A DNA stretch of 64,000 nt from Terfezia claveryi (Eukaryota > Ascomycota > Pezizomycetes > Pezizales > Pezizaceae), in contig WHUX01000005.1 of assembly GCA_015179025.1 (NCBI GenBank), positions 806,001 to 870,000 of the forward strand, written 5' to 3'. The translations under genes were made by a program, and so were the position numbers. The notes beneath the pieces were generated by a model, which worked only from the letters and a program-made list of their open reading frames with translations, was not told where the DNA came from and made no database searches. Positions within the stretch are counted from its first letter, which is position 1. The number at the start of each line of letters is the position of its first letter. Positions 10,194 to 22,250 of the stretch are shown here, piece by piece.

Positions 10194-12378
10194 GGCCTGG
10201 GCACGAGCCGGCTCGCGAGAATTGCGACAAGAATAGATAACTGCCTACGCTATATATCTGTATAGGCCATGGAAATATGAAAGACTCAGAAATACGAAAG
10301 ACACGGATATAAACAGACATGGAAAAAGGAAAGGAATCAGTCATCATCCTCAACACCTGCAATCTCCAGTGGCAAATCTCCCTCCATAGCTACTTCATTC
10401 AAATGGGCAAGCAGCTGTTCCTCCACTATAAGCTCTTCCGACGTTATCTCCTACACTCCAAGCCATGCTTTACAGCACATAATTGCATTCATTATATTTT
10501 CACTAAGGCAAGACCGGCGCTTATTAAGTATCTGGCCTGGTAGTTCCAGTAATAAATAGTTAGATTATTCTAATAACCTGGAAGAATTGAACGTACCTGC
10601 AATGGAAAAAACTTGCTCAGATGGGACGCTGGTGGCAGGAACAGCAAGAAAGTCGCGCACCATTAAGGAGAGATGTGGGTACTTAGATGCATAGGTTTGC
10701 CACCATTCGATTGACTTGACAGTTCGCCCTTCCGGAGGTTCTTCCAAATAAATCTCAAGTTCAGAACGTGTATTAAATGTGACAGTAGATTGTTGTGAGC
10801 CAAATACAGCGTCCCAATAATCATCTAGTGAATCACTAGCACAAGCATCTGGTATAGGAGGACGGGATTCTTCGGAAGTAGGAGAGGGTGCATACTGTGC
10901 TGTATATATGTGATATATACTTTGTTGGGCAGATTGGATCCATTACTCACACCAGGATAGGTTGCGAAATATAGTCAATTTGCATCGAGGATCCAAGATT
11001 GTAGCGATAGCTTGTGCAGCGCCTGTTTTACTATGATATTCATCAAGTTTTATCCAAGCATTAGTTACTGCCTGCAGTAATTCTCTGTCAGGTTCTGATT
11101 CTCGCAACTCATCAGCTAAAAGCTCTAATCGAGTTGCTAGAACACTAAAATAAGGTAGTTGTAAGGAGAGAGTTGGATATGAACTTCCAGAGAGATGTTG
11201 TGTCACTTTCACAAAAATCTCCATTGTACTTTTAAGACGTTCAAGCAGCTTCCAATGTTCTGCTGAAAGTATAAAAGGACGTAGAGTATCTTCGAGCTAC
11301 CGTATTAATTCGCAACTAAGAAAGTACTACTCGGCAAGACAGTATTCGCGTATAAGACAGGGGTAAAACAGCCTAATTTTGGCCGAGATATCCGAATCGT
11401 GTTTAAGACAGCAAATTTTTCTTGTAAGACAGTAGTATAAGAATGTCATTCTTTCATTCCTCACGATCACTTGTTACAATGTCAATTCCGCAGGCACCTC
11501 GTCCTGGACCCAGTGCGCAAACCACTGGCAACTACCTCCTGAGTCTGAAGACCAACTCGACCTGCCAACAGACACGGAGGATGAAAGTTCTGACATTGAG
11601 ATTGTGGATGATGCGGAGGAAGCAGATGGAAGTGACAATGAGCAGGGAGATTACATTACTGAAGAAGAGGCTGTACAATATGCTACAATTACACTTGGAG
11701 AGGAGATCGTGTAAAAAGATATCAATTATGCTACTGTGTCGTTCCAGAATTTTTTTTTTTCCCTGGAAATTCTCTTATAAGAAAGTATCTCGTGTTTAAG
11801 CTAGTATCGCTTATAAGACAGTAAATTTAAGGCCCCTCCGACCGCCCGTTCGTGAATAAGACAGCATTCTTAGTTGCGAATTAATACGGTAATATACTGC
11901 ATGTACAGCTGGTCGTAACTGAAGTAGTCGTGAAAGCATATCATGTGTTGAGTTCCATCTATATAAGATTAGTATAATACTTCTAATGGTATATATATAC
12001 TTACCTTACTTGCATATCTAAAATTAGCTTAATGGAAGGTAACTTAGCTGCTGTTTATGCTTCAAAACATTCCCACAATATATTTGAAGCTCAAATTTTC
12101 CGAATAATCTGACTAGCATGACTAAATACTATAGAAATTAAATTTGCTGAATTAGATGTAAGACTCTCATTATCTTCATCTTTTAGAAGAACCTGAAGAT
12201 GCGATAAAACCTGTTGAGCAGCAGGATTAATAATATGAGCCATAAATCATACTTGACTATTCTGTAATATAAAACCAGTAAGAGGATCCTCCAAAATAGA
12301 AAGCATTTTCGTATTAATAGAAGCACTATCTAAAGTAATAGTACGAATATAAGAGGTAATCTGAAATCGACCAAATAA
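10194..12378 (-). pseudogene. hAT superfamily transposase, decayed and split
   Basis: Minus-strand remnants appear in the order of a hAT transposase. At 12378-12000 are ITLDSASINTKML and FMAHIINPAAQQVLSHL, matching the conserved Asp and 'aHiinLa' region. At about 11960-11905 is RWNSTHDMLSRLLQLRP. At 11297-10943 is LEDTLRPFILSAEHWKLLER, then AIATILDPRCKL. At 10747-10565 is the hAT dimerisation motif DFLAVPATSVPSEQVFS. The last coding traces reach about 10330. Several in-frame stops (TGA, TAA) disrupt it. A putative terminus AGGCCTGGGCACGAG lies at 10194-10210. The upstream end is lost where the pogo remnant begins, and a TA-flanked MITE sits inside (11300-11889). Not functional. Confidence 0.85.
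11300..11889. mobile_element. 590-bp pogo/Fot1-type MITE nested in the hAT transposase
   Basis: Terminal inverted repeats of 23 bp, perfect, starting CCGTATTAATTCGCAACTAA. The TA at 11298-11299 is duplicated at 11890-11891. The hAT reading continues cleanly across the two TA sites (RPAVHAVYY on one side, LEDTLRPF on the other). Inside, one frame keeps an acidic tail, DTEDESSDIEIVDDAEEADG, which may be the C-terminus of the parent transposase. Confidence 0.9.
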
Positions 12379-12389
12379 CAAGGCTACTA

Positions 12390-13412
12390 GTTACTACAAT
12401 GTCCCCTTACTACCTCCTCATTATCGATGGACATGATTCATATATTACTTTGGAATTCATTAAGTATTGCAATGAAGTCAATATTAAGCCATACTGTTTG
12501 CTACCATATAGTACCTATTTACTTCAGCCTTTGGATATCAGTCTTTTTTCTCCTCTATAAAAGACCTATAGGAAGGTAGTGGATCAAACAACTTGTTTCT
12601 CTTTCTTTTCTATTTAGAAGGACAATTTCCTTCTATTATTTGTTGAGGCTCGAAAGGCAACATATATAAAAGAGAATATTATAGCAGGATGGTGTAGTGC
12701 AGGTTTAATTCCATTTAATGCTCAATATATACTAGATAATATTCCGTACGGATATGTTTTAGATCCTTCATTACCTCCTCATGCTACAGTAACTGCAACT
12801 CCAAAGAACTTGAGTGATCTTCTCTACTATACCCACCAGGTTAAGTTCATGTTGAAAGGGAAGGCTTCTGTAGACAAAGCAGAGCTTTTGGATATTATTG
12901 AACAGTTGGAGTACTTTGGAATTGCAGCAGATAAAGATTAGGACCTTGAACGAGTTACCTTCAGCAAATGGTAGGAAACAGTTAAGTTGGCAGCTCCTAA
13001 GGATAAGAGGCATATTGGGAAGGGTTATGGTGAAGTAATTGATGGAAAAAAATTGGCTAGGTTATATCAGGAGCGAGCTGCAGCAGATCTAAAGCGAGCT
13101 CAAGCTGCGGAGAAAAGGAAGGTAAAACAAGCAGCAGGTCAAGCACCTCCAAGTCGTTCTACCAAGACCAAGAAGGTTACAATCCAATCTCCGGTAGTTA
13201 TTGAGGTATCTGATAATGAATTGGAGGCATGGGATACCGATTCAAGCGCTTCTTCTTCTACTGCTTCTACCTTGTCTGTTATCACTGTTTCTACCCCATT
13301 ACGCCCCTTCCGGAGGGGTATTACCCCCCGTACCCTTCCTTCACCTCTTACAGGGCCCTCTCGGAGGTCTTTTATTCATATTCCATCCACCCCATCTACT
13401 CCGTGTAACTAG
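12390..13412 (+). pseudogene. Fot1/pogo-type DDE transposase, C-terminal part
   Basis: A single frame runs through about 340 codons with four stops, each explicable as a single transition. It opens with LLIIDGHDSYITLEFIKYCN and PYCLLP, then LLQPLDISLFSPL, the hallmark DDE_1 block with the second catalytic Asp. VEARKATYIKENIIAGWCSAGLIPFN follows. The tail (KDKRHIGKGYGEVIDGKKLA, then a Lys-rich helix and a Ser/Thr/Pro-rich end) is typical of fungal pogo elements. The N-terminal HTH and first Asp are missing. It abuts the hAT remnant in opposite orientation, suggesting insertion into it. Confidence 0.85.
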
Positions 13413-13429
13413 ATCTCGCTCAAAATGTA

Positions 13430-13800
13430 TCTAAACGCAAATTGATCCGCATCCCCGTGGTAATCCGCATCCCAAGGATGGATGGTACACTCACGCGACT
13501 CACATTTACATGGCGATCCACCCATGTGCGTATCACGTCGACTCATGTCGGTGCGGCTCACACACACATGGCGATCTGCACATGTACACTTGAAGCTTAC
13601 GCTCACATAAGTGCTGTCCAATTTTGTTGAGCGCTGTCTACTCCAGTTCATGTATATATAGCTCATGTATCGTCCACGAGATCATTATCACAATCATTAT
13701 CATTACTATCATACAAACGAGCTTCTCTCTTACTCTTGCTCCTGCTATCACTCTCGTATAGGCAGTTCCTTCATCGGACTAAACTTGCCGCTCACCTATT
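13430..13800. repeat. Dispersed repeat R3, copy 1
   Basis: The segment is the diverged reverse complement of 17160-17555. Matching anchors include CTCACATAAGTGCTGTCCAA, GCTCATGTATCGTCCAC and CTTACTCTTGCTCCTGC. The copies are 3.4 kb apart in inverted orientation, so they are not the two LTRs of one element. Confidence 0.65.
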
Positions 13801-13984
13801 CCAATACCAGGCTTGGGATAACGAACATCGCAATCAGAGTCAGAGTGACAAGGAACAACAAGCGACTCGAACTGAGCTTCCTCCGGGTTAGTGAGCCCTC
13901 CAGCAGAGAATGAAATTTATCCATCACCCCGACCAGACTACCATCATCCTATTCCGAATAGATTTCCAACTATTGCTGACGGCC

Positions 13985-14034
13985 AACCCAGCTTAGTCTG
14001 GTTGGAACGACCGCTCCTGTGGAGGAACCCAGAC
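13985..14034 (+). repeat. 32-bp TAGTCTGG insertion, imperfect 9-bp duplication
   Basis: AACCCAGCT (13985-13993) and AACCCAGAC (14026-14034), 7 of 9 identical, flank 32 bp beginning TAGTCTGGTTGG and ending in a small CTCC/GGAG hairpin. Confidence 0.45.
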
Positions 14035-14039
14035 TATCT

Positions 14040-14139
14040 GGCCTGGGCACGAGACGTCTCGAGACAAGAAGGGACCTGCTCTCGAGACATCTCGTGGTTA
14101 GGGACAGTGGTCTCGAGACGTCTCGACTCGTGCCCAGGC
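14040..14139. repeat. 100-bp hairpin, possible hAT-derived MITE
   Basis: The ends are long inverted repeats starting GGCCTGGGCACGAGACGTCT and ending CTCGTGCCCAGGCC. The outermost bases match the putative end of the hAT remnant at 10194 (AGGCCTGGGCACGAG), so this may be a miniature derivative. No 8-bp target duplication is visible, which weakens the idea. Confidence 0.5.
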
Positions 14140-14482
14140 CTAAGCCTCGTCTGCTTGGCACGCCTAAGCAGACTACCTGTCAGGCAGAACTGCTTGGGGC
14201 AATAGCCACAAGACTACATATACTTACCTATCTTTGTCAGCTACCTTGTTGCTGAGGCTGACTGCTGCGATAAGCAGAACCTGAACAACTACCCGAGATG
14301 GAAGGTGTTAATAGAGGAGTCCCGCCGGGGATACATTCATCGAGGCCCACAGTTTCATCACTTCCAGGCATTCTCCGCACACACACCACTCATCACACAT
14401 CCACCATGGTAGCACTACTCCTGCTAGCGATACTGGCATTTATGCCCTGGTGTATGTACACTGCAAATATGGTCAATTTCTC

Positions 14483-14841
14483 AACGGGCCGGCCAGGCCG
14501 GCCTGGACCTCACAGATCTTGGCTGGGGCCTGGCCTGAATAATCAGGCGGGCGATGCCTTGGCCTGGACCGCCTAGACCGCCTGGACCGGCCTGCATGGC
14601 CTGGACTGGCCTGGTCTGGACTGGCCTGGACCGCCTGGACCGTCTGGACCGGCCTGCATTGCCTGGACCGGCCTGCATGGCCTGTATGGCCTGCATGGCC
14701 TGGACTGGCCTGCGTGGCCTAGAGGTCGGCCCAGACCATTAGATACTCCCGCCGGGGGCGGTCCAGGCTGTTTCAGGCCCGCACGGACCTTGGCCGGCTG
14801 GCCAGGCCTCCGGCGGCCTGTAGGGCGGCCTGGCCCGTTGC
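14483..14841. repeat. GC-rich GGCCTGGA minisatellite block
   Basis: About 360 bp of variants of GGCCTGGACCGCC and GGCCTGCATGGCC, far richer in GC than the flanks. The outer edges are partly inverted (CAACGGGCC at left, GGCCCGTTG at right), so it may be a discrete element. Open frames here are artefacts of the repeat. Confidence 0.6.
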
Positions 14842-15034
14842 GACCACTGAATTATATGGTAGCCGGACAATAGCTCAAGGAAGTGAAGAACAAGACCTGT
14901 ACGTACTCCACATCCTACATCATCCTTGCCCCTCTCCCCACTAAGTCCTTTCTCTAAGTCTCAGAGGTGAATCCAGAGCAACTGCGTTCGGGTTGGGCAA
15001 ACGACTCCCACCTGGTACCTCTATTTCAACAACA

Positions 15035-15118
15035 ATTGCCCTCCTCCACCACCCTGCCCTCCTCTACCACCCTGCCCTCCTGCACCACCCTGCCCTCCTC
15101 CACCACCCTACTCTCCTT
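15035..15118. repeat. CTCCTCCACCACCCTGCC minisatellite
   Basis: Four to five copies of an 18-bp unit with minor variants. Confidence 0.75.
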
Positions 15119-15119
15119 G

Positions 15120-17155
15120 TCCCCCTGGAAAGCAAATGGTCTGGGACCTTTTTGTGTCTACGATGAGCGGGGGGACGATTTCTCTGGTCGGGCTGATTAG
15201 TGCTTTGGTGTGGTATTTGTGGAAGAGGGGGGCGAAGAAGGCAAAGAAAGCAATGAAAGCAACCATTTCACGTTCAGCTCTCTTTTGGTGCCAACAAGGT
15301 CGAAAGCAGTTCCGGAGCCAAGTCACACCCCGAGCCAAGTGATCTGTTACCCTCCAGTCCTTAGTGTTCTCTTCCCCCGGCAGTATGAAATTTATCACCA
15401 GTTACCGACAACGATGTGAATCCCCCCCTTAATTATTCCGATTTGTCAGCTATGCCGTTCTCCGTTCTCATAGTTATACCCCATATACAATACGCACTCA
15501 CGGAGTTGACTTAGATCTTACGAGTACCAATATTTACCGTCAATTCCTCTACTATCATCAACCCCATCAATTCGGCCCTCCCATCTCCAACAGTTTCATC
15601 ACCATATTCTCCTGCTTCCACCGTCATGTTCTCGTTCCTGCCCAGTTTCTTCATGTCAACTTCTCATGGTTGTCCAATAGCCTCCCTTTACCCCCCCTCA
15701 TTCTGGCTGGCCATAGCCTCAGGCTGACTCTGAGTACCGATTACCAAAAAAAAAAACCCCTCGCAGTCTCGGCTTTTTAGAGCCCCGCCTTGTCCACCTC
15801 ATTCTCCACCTGGCTCAGCAACACACCCAAGAAGCTAGTCCAACCAAAATTATTACCCCATTACTATTCCTGAATCATGTTCAGGGGGTGTTGAACCTAG
15901 TCAATTGGGCAGTGGTGTTAGTTACTTCGCCGTAACGCCTTCTGTTTGTGGTCATAGTAGGAATTCCTGTTGTGGTTCAGCTTCTTGCCTTTTAGATGTA
16001 CCTCTTGACAGACTGAGTAGGAGTTTCTTTACACTACCCACCTACGGTTGAAATTCGCAATTTGAATGCCCAACGGTCGTGGCAATTATATTTGAAAGTT
16101 GTGATGGTAAGGGCGGTAGCACTAGAGCCCCTAACACCATTGACTGACTGTAGGCTGAAAATACCAGATTGCAAACCATGTGCTTGTTTGTACTAACTTT
16201 CTAGAGTAGCAAGCAGTTAATATTCTTGTACCTTGTACGTAATTTGTCTTGTATGGCAATGTGTAAAAGGTATCAGTAAAAGGACGCACTTGCTGCTCCT
16301 AAACCCGCTAATTCCCCGTCCTCGCTATGGCTACCTTCCCCAGGTATATTCCTCGAGACGTCGTAGCCCCAAATACTCTCCCCCGGATCCTGCTTCCATC
16401 CGAGTATGCATCCACTTGGTCAAGTGCCAAATCATTGCCCACTTATTCTCCCATCGTCGCACTGAATCCCCTCTCAGTCAACTAAAAACTCCCTCAACTG
16501 CGTTTGTCAAAATCTTTTTCTGCTACGCCGCGTAGTTCCGGAGGCGCCTGCGACACACTGAGGAGCCCGTGTACTATGTATCAATTCCTCCAGTTCCCGA
16601 ATTCCTGAAATATTTTCCACCTAGCTACTGTCGCTACCCCTAGAGGCACCCACCACCCAGCGTGCATATTCCCTTGCGAGTCTGACTTGCTCCTAGAAGT
16701 GCTCGAAATAGAGTTCCGATCCGTATGTTAAGATGGCTAGGATCTGACCACCGGGGGGAGTGTGGAGAGCCTTCTCATCACTCCCCATTATGTTCTTGCC
16801 TTCTCGGTCCTGTATTCCTGTGCCCCTCAGATCCACTCTGAGATGTCTTCCATTTTTCCAGTTCTTCTGTTGGTCCCACATGAGGCGGAATTCTTGTCCT
16901 GCTGTTTGGAATAATGGAATTGAATTGCGGGAAAGAATTATTACAGTCGGTTGAATTGCAGGGTGATTTTGTGGATTATTCTTTTGGGGAGGATATGGGT
17001 CTGGGACTTATGGGAACCGCCGAGAGTGGTATGCACTTTAAGTGGGGGGGTGGTCAGGATGGAGGTTTGAGTGTTCTACAGGGCAAGGGGAAGTGAAGGT
17101 TTAGCTTAGTCATGAGAGTAATATGGCGGATGTATTGGAATAGGTGAGCAGTCTA
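15120..17155. other. Intergenic, no assignable gene
   Basis: An ATG frame at 15136-15342 would give 68 residues with a hydrophobic segment followed by Lys-rich sequence (WYLWKRGAKKAKKAMK). I cannot assign a function or show it is real. An A-run at 15747-15757 is not preceded by a recognisable stem-loop. At 16233-17096 only short conflicting frames are seen. Confidence 0.3.
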
Positions 17156-17159
17156 GTCC

Positions 17160-17555
17160 AATGAAGGAAACTGCCTATGCGAGAGTGATGGCAGGAGCAA
17201 GAGTAAGAGAGAAGCTCGTTTGTATTGTATGTAGCTTATGTAGAGTGTGAAGCGTACATCTGTATGATTGTAATGTCATGTAGTAGTGATGGTAGTAGTA
17301 TCGAACAGAAGGAGTGGACGATACATGAGCTATGAACAGGAGTAGACAGCGCTCAACAAGATTGGACAGCACTCATGTGAGCGTAAGCTTAATGAGTGTA
17401 CATGTGAACATGGATGGATCGCTATGTGTGTGAGCCGACGTGAGCCGACGAGATAAGCACATAAGTGGATCGCCATGTGAATGAGTGTTGCACATGTGAG
17501 TGTATGTGAATACGCCTGTGAGCCGTCATGCCATGTGAATGAGTGTACGTAGGTT
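17160..17555. repeat. Dispersed repeat R3, copy 2 (inverted relative to copy 1)
   Basis: Reverse-complement homologue of 13430-13800, with extra short internal duplications of GAGCCGACGTGAGCCGACG type. Confidence 0.6.
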
Positions 17556-17588
17556 AGGTTTAGGTTCAGGTTAGTCTGACGGTTCAGG

Positions 17589-18137
17589 ATGGGCGGAATA
17601 TACTTCCAACAGGATGGACTAGGTTTAGTTACAAGCTGGGGGAAGTCCGCCCATGGCTCGAAGAGGACAGCAGACACCTCTGCCGGATCCCGCTGGCTGC
17701 TAGCCGAAAACCGGCGGCTGGGGAAGACACACTCGTCCGTTGTCCTGTACCTAAAGGACCCCACCGTCGCTACCTCTGAGGAGGAAGCCCCTCCGCATCA
17801 CCACATACGATTGACGAAGGGTTGCCGCTTGGGATATTGTTCAAAGTTGGGTTTCGTTTTGTTTTCGATAATTCTGTGAGGAGGATTTTACTTGAGCGAA
17901 GTTGTTTTCTACCAGAGCGAGATCTGTTTTGGGATTTGAGGGGGTCTTCCCTCGAGCAATCTGGATGATGGGGTTTTCACGAATTTCCTTGGTGCCGATT
18001 ATTATCATCATTATTGTACATATGCGTGCGGCCGCAGATTAACTTGCGCGTCCGCTTGAATCCTCCCGGGGGGCTCCTCATACGTCCACTAAGGATGTCC
18101 ATAGGTAGTAGAAGGAAAAAAAAAAAAAAGACAAGGT
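17589..18137 (+). pseudogene. LINE ORF1-like fragment with 3' stem-loop tail
   Basis: A frame at 17589-17879 contains RWLLAENRRLGKTHSSVVLY, reminiscent of the conserved block in fungal LINE ORF1 (gag-like) proteins. At 18040-18137 follows a diverged copy of the LINE 3' tail (TTAACTTGCGCGTCC, GGGGGGCTCCTCATA, an A-run). Both assignments rest on resemblance only. Confidence 0.4.
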
Positions 18138-18713
18138 TTAGTTGGGAGACCACTATGGCACTCTTACCATTGCTACCGAAAGTGGCACTCTTGGCATAGA
18201 AGCAGTGAGAAGCATTTTTAGCATTGGAAGCGTAACTTCAGGGAAGCTTCTCTATAACTTAACAATACCCTCTCCACTTCATCCTTCCTCTGAGTGATTC
18301 TCCTGGTTCACTGTTCGTCAATACCAATTTATATCATACAAGGAATAGCCTAGCTTTCCACCCCTCCGCCTTACTCAAAAGACCATTTCTACAGTCGTTC
18401 ATATATCTCGTGCAAATAGCATAATGGATTCTCCGTCCAGGCCCTCTGCTCTAGGGAGTGGTTATGGTGGGACACTGGCTGAGCCAAACGGTCCCTCCCC
18501 AATTGCTTTGCACCCAGTGACAGCAGAGACAGTCAGGGGGTGGGATTCTGATGAGTTGTATGCTTAGTTGGCAGAGCTAGAACATCCACCACTCCGCAAG
18601 CAGGCGACAATAGACAAATTTCTGCAAGCAGAAGTTGCTGGAGACGTGTTTCTCACTGCAACAGAGAAATAGTTTACTGTCGAATGTGGGCTTCCAGCTC
18701 TCTCTCACTCAGA

Positions 18714-19980
18714 AGGTAATTTTAGACCCTAAGTCAGAACGCTCTAAGCAGTTAGGTCCTTGGGCAGCAGGTATAGGCTCAATACGAGAAGAAGGATGGA
18801 GAGTCTGTTATACCGATGGTACGGGACGAAAAGGAGTGGTACCTAGCGGAATCCACAGTGAGGATCAAACAGGAGGCACCCCTAAGGACTACGGGGGCTA
18901 TCTGGGAGACCACGCCACAGTAGCGGATGGCGAATTATTCGCGATGCAACTGGCATTACTCAATGAAGACTCACCCATGATATCGATCCTCTCGGACTCC
19001 CAGGCCGCAATTCAAGCAGTCCTCAATATGAGCTCAGGCTCCCCACCCAGATCCGGGATCGAAATAGGCATCAAGTCCCTTATCACCACGAACCCGTATA
19101 GGGACCTCCAGATCTCGTGGGTCAGAGGCCATTTAGGCATCCCAGGCAATGAAAAGGCGGACCGGCTCGCTAACTTACAGTCCCACCTGGGGGAATTCAC
19201 ATGCCAGGAACAGACAACAACCGAAGGAGGGCTACGCGCAGCCTCTAAAGCGAGACGAAAGGAAGCAAGAACAAAGGCGGGCTTCGGGGTAAGAAGAGTG
19301 GAGTGGAATCGACAAGCCCTGTCAGCCTACACCTGGCTAAGAACTAACAGAGGCCCGCAACGGAGCTGGCTTCACCATATCGGCAAGGCGGAATCAGCAG
19401 CATGCACATGCGGTCACCCCACTGAGACCGGAGAACATATCGTCTTCGATTGCCCACGCTTCAACCGGATACGCAGCGGTTTATTGGGGGGGAGGAGGAG
19501 CTGGGAGGAGCTCGACGAACTGGATTGGAGGAAAGAAGGGGAAGGAGAAGAGAGATACGAAGCTACGGAGGCCTTCTTCAGCCTTCTATACCATGAGCTT
19601 ATGTAGAGAGCTGTCGGGAATGCCGTTGCCGTCGGGAGCTGGAGATGAAGAGAGAGATTTACGAATTTTCACGAGTTCCCTTGCATTTCAGTCCCATTTA
19701 TCTCAGTTCCGTCAGTTTTCTACGCGGTTATTTCCAGTTTATCTCAGCTTCTAGTCCTTCAAGTTCATCATTTCGCAGTCGAGTACCAGTCAGGCTTCCG
19801 GGTCATCGGCTAGTTCCGTTAATGACAGCATGGGGCCTTCTGCAAGTTCGTGTATTTGAGTTTGCGTGGGGTTGGCAGACTTGCCTCTCCCTTGAATCCA
19901 CCGGGTTTCCGCGTGGCTCCTCATAGCCCCCCTAACGGGGCTGCATAGGAGTACTGAGTATTTAAAAAAAAAAAAAAAAA
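18714..19980 (+). mobile_element. LINE-A copy 1, 5'-truncated: RNase H domain, CCHC motif, 3' stem-loop, A-tail
   Basis: The open frame to 19606 encodes an RNase HI domain. Visible are CYTDGTG (first catalytic Asp), DGELFAMQLAL (Glu), ILSDSQAAIQAV (Asp) and WVRGHLGIPGNEKADRLA (His and final Asp). A CTCGHPTETGEHIVFDC cluster follows, the CCHC-like motif at the C-terminus of many fungal non-LTR elements. The reverse transcriptase is missing. The 3'-UTR ends in two stem-loops (CCACC...GTGG; CTCCTCATAG...CATAGGAG) and a run of A to 19980. RNase H residues are intact, and this is the best preserved copy. It lies inside the Crinkler-like gene. The exact 5' junction is uncertain and I saw no target duplication. 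Confidence 0.85.
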
Positions 19981-21079
19981 TGGTGTAGCAAGGGCGTTAG
20001 CAACAGTTTCGGCATCTCTGAGCCACCATACATTGCAACAGAAACGGAAGCGTGATTCTGGAACTTGGGAGGATCAGAAGGGGAAACGACCTCAAACCAA
20101 AAATGAGTCGGGGGTCAGTGATGAGGAGTCTGGATCAACCATGGACGTCAAGTTCGAGGAGCTTGAGAGTACTTATGCTCCTTCCTTCTAAGTCTGTTTA
20201 TGTTGTACTAATAAGCTCGTGTTGTAAACAAAATTAGGCAGTATCAACGCACTTTCCATAGACGTTTCAACATTATCAAATCCAGCAGTAGTGACCGAGT
20301 TACCCTTCCCGTTTCCGGGACCAATGCCACAGCGATTTCAGGACGAAGGTGACAAAAGGTTCAAGTTCCGAGGAAGACAAACATTCTCAACACTCTACCA
20401 GGCTTTCCAAAAAATGAATCTGACGCAGAATCGGCGCCTCCATTTTCATGGCAGTTTGGGCGCCGGGAAGTCATACCTGATCGCAGCAATGGTGTGTCTA
20501 CTTAAAAAGGAAGGCAGAACGGTCGTTTACCTGCCCGACTGCTACGAATTACTATTATCAGAACCGCCATCACTCTATGTTGTGAACGCACTCTGTCTGA
20601 CATTCCATAGTGATCCAAATCTGAGATCTGACATACGAAAGCTTGCCCATACGGCTGTACATCAACACCTTGACCTAGATTGACAAGTCACAGCCTTCTG
20701 TACTAAGTTATCCAACATGGGGATAACAATAATTTTCGTCATCGACCAAGCAAACGTCCTGGATCACGATGTGCACGTGGATGACCATATTAGCAATCAA
20801 AAGAAGATAGAGGCGCGAAGGCTACTGGATGGAATAGCTTCACAGCATATGAAAGTCTCGAGTTCTACAGCCAACTATCATGCTGCAAGATATGATGAGC
20901 TGAGAGAGACTGCGGAAAGCCGACTGACGTTAAACCATGGGCTCAATGATGTGAGTTAGTTGCGTGATACAAGTCCCTTTTAAAAAACCAATTCAGTGGT
21001 CATATTTAATAAACACAATCTATTGAACAGGATGAGATTGAAAAGTGGTGGGAAACCGGGATAGGAATCGCGTTAGATA

Positions 21080-21766
21080 CAGTGGTGTCGCGTTATAAGA
21101 AACTGCTTGGGACCACCACAGAGTTTCTTATAACGCGAGGTTTCTTACAACGAGAGATATACACAGAAATTAGGAAATGTCCGAGGAGGGGGTAAAATAC
21201 CTGGTAATGTCTGTCTGATGCTGCGTCGGCGAGCCATACCTTCTAGACTCTCAATATCCCGCTTTTCTCGATATAACAGACCCTCCAGCTGCTCGCCTTT
21301 CTGTAGAATGACATGAGGACTTTGAAGACGAAAGAGACGAAAGAAGTTCAAGGGCTTCTGGTGCATGGTCGGCGTATAGCATATGATGATGTGAGCAAAC
21401 ATCCTCTCGCTCTTTTCAGTCCATGCCTGGCGAGTTTGAACTCATAGCCAGCATGACTTAGTAGGAGAACAATCTAATTGAATAACAATTTATCTGAATA
21501 GAGGCAACTTCGGCAAGTAGAATGAGACTTTATTCACTTGATTTTCACTGTAAATTGGTGGAGAAACAATTTGCACAATGCGGCGGGGTAATTGTTCATG
21601 CGACATGGACCAACTGCAACTTCGTTATAAGAAACTCTATGTGTTACAAAGCAAAGACTTAAGAAACTTTCCTATAACGAGAGTTTCTTATTTTCCCATA
21701 CAAATTTTGACGGGACCGAAGCACAGTTTCTTATAACGCGAGGTTTCTTATAACGCGACACCACTG
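21080..21766. mobile_element. 687-bp pogo-type MITE in the Crinkler-like gene
   Basis: Flanked by TA at 21078-21079 and 21767-21768. Both termini read CAGTGGTGTCGCGTTATAAG inward, the CAGTG start being usual for pogo/Fot1. The right end contains a tandem duplication of the GTTATAAGAAACC block. A minus-strand frame at 21145-21402 carries LEGLLYREKRDIESLE, akin to the conserved piece in repeat R1. Confidence 0.9.
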
Positions 21767-21786
21767 TAATTCTCAAAGGGAAGCTT

Positions 21787-22250
21787 TATAGGAATAGGAA
21801 TAGCAACAGGCGAGCGGAGAGATCCAAGTGTCTACTGAAGGAAGGTACTGTACGAACAGAGCGAGTTGGTCACTGGAGAGAGGAATATGAAGAGAAGAAG
21901 ATGTTCGTATACACAGTGCGTGCATGTATTGTATTGAGTGAAGTGATGACTTGCTTATCTCGAACAAGTAGGAACATGAACAAGATATATATACATGTAT
22001 GAGCGTACATCTAAAGGAGAAAGAGAATGAGAAGGAGAAGCACATGTCCGTTGCAAGCCGTATAGCTAGGCATGAAGCAACGATATGAGTGCGAGCAAGG
22101 TGTGAAGTACGCAATATGATGTGCAAGCCGCTGCGAGCCGTATAGCTAAGCAGGAAGCACGCATATGATGTGCAAGCCGCTGACGGCTACATATGGTATA
22201 GGTAGCAAGGCATAGGCGGAATGAATGGAATGTACTATATTCATTCTAAC
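21787..22250. repeat. LTR-like repeat R2, copy 2, in the Crinkler-like gene
   Basis: Same 464-bp family as 9675-10138. AAGCTT adjoins both ends (21781-21786 and 22251-22256). Removing the repeat and one flank restores the reading QREALENLTGRMP of the host gene, direct evidence of an insertion. Confidence 0.75.

Noticed and set aside
14481..14742. Open frames rich in AGPGNAGRSRR or MAWTGL
   Set aside because: Translation of the GC-rich minisatellite; no independent coding evidence.
15747..15757. A-run as a further LINE-A tail
   Set aside because: No stem-loop or GCATAGGAGT motif precedes it.
16233..17096. Possible gene with several open frames
   Set aside because: Frames conflict and stop repeatedly; no splice model or recognisable domain.
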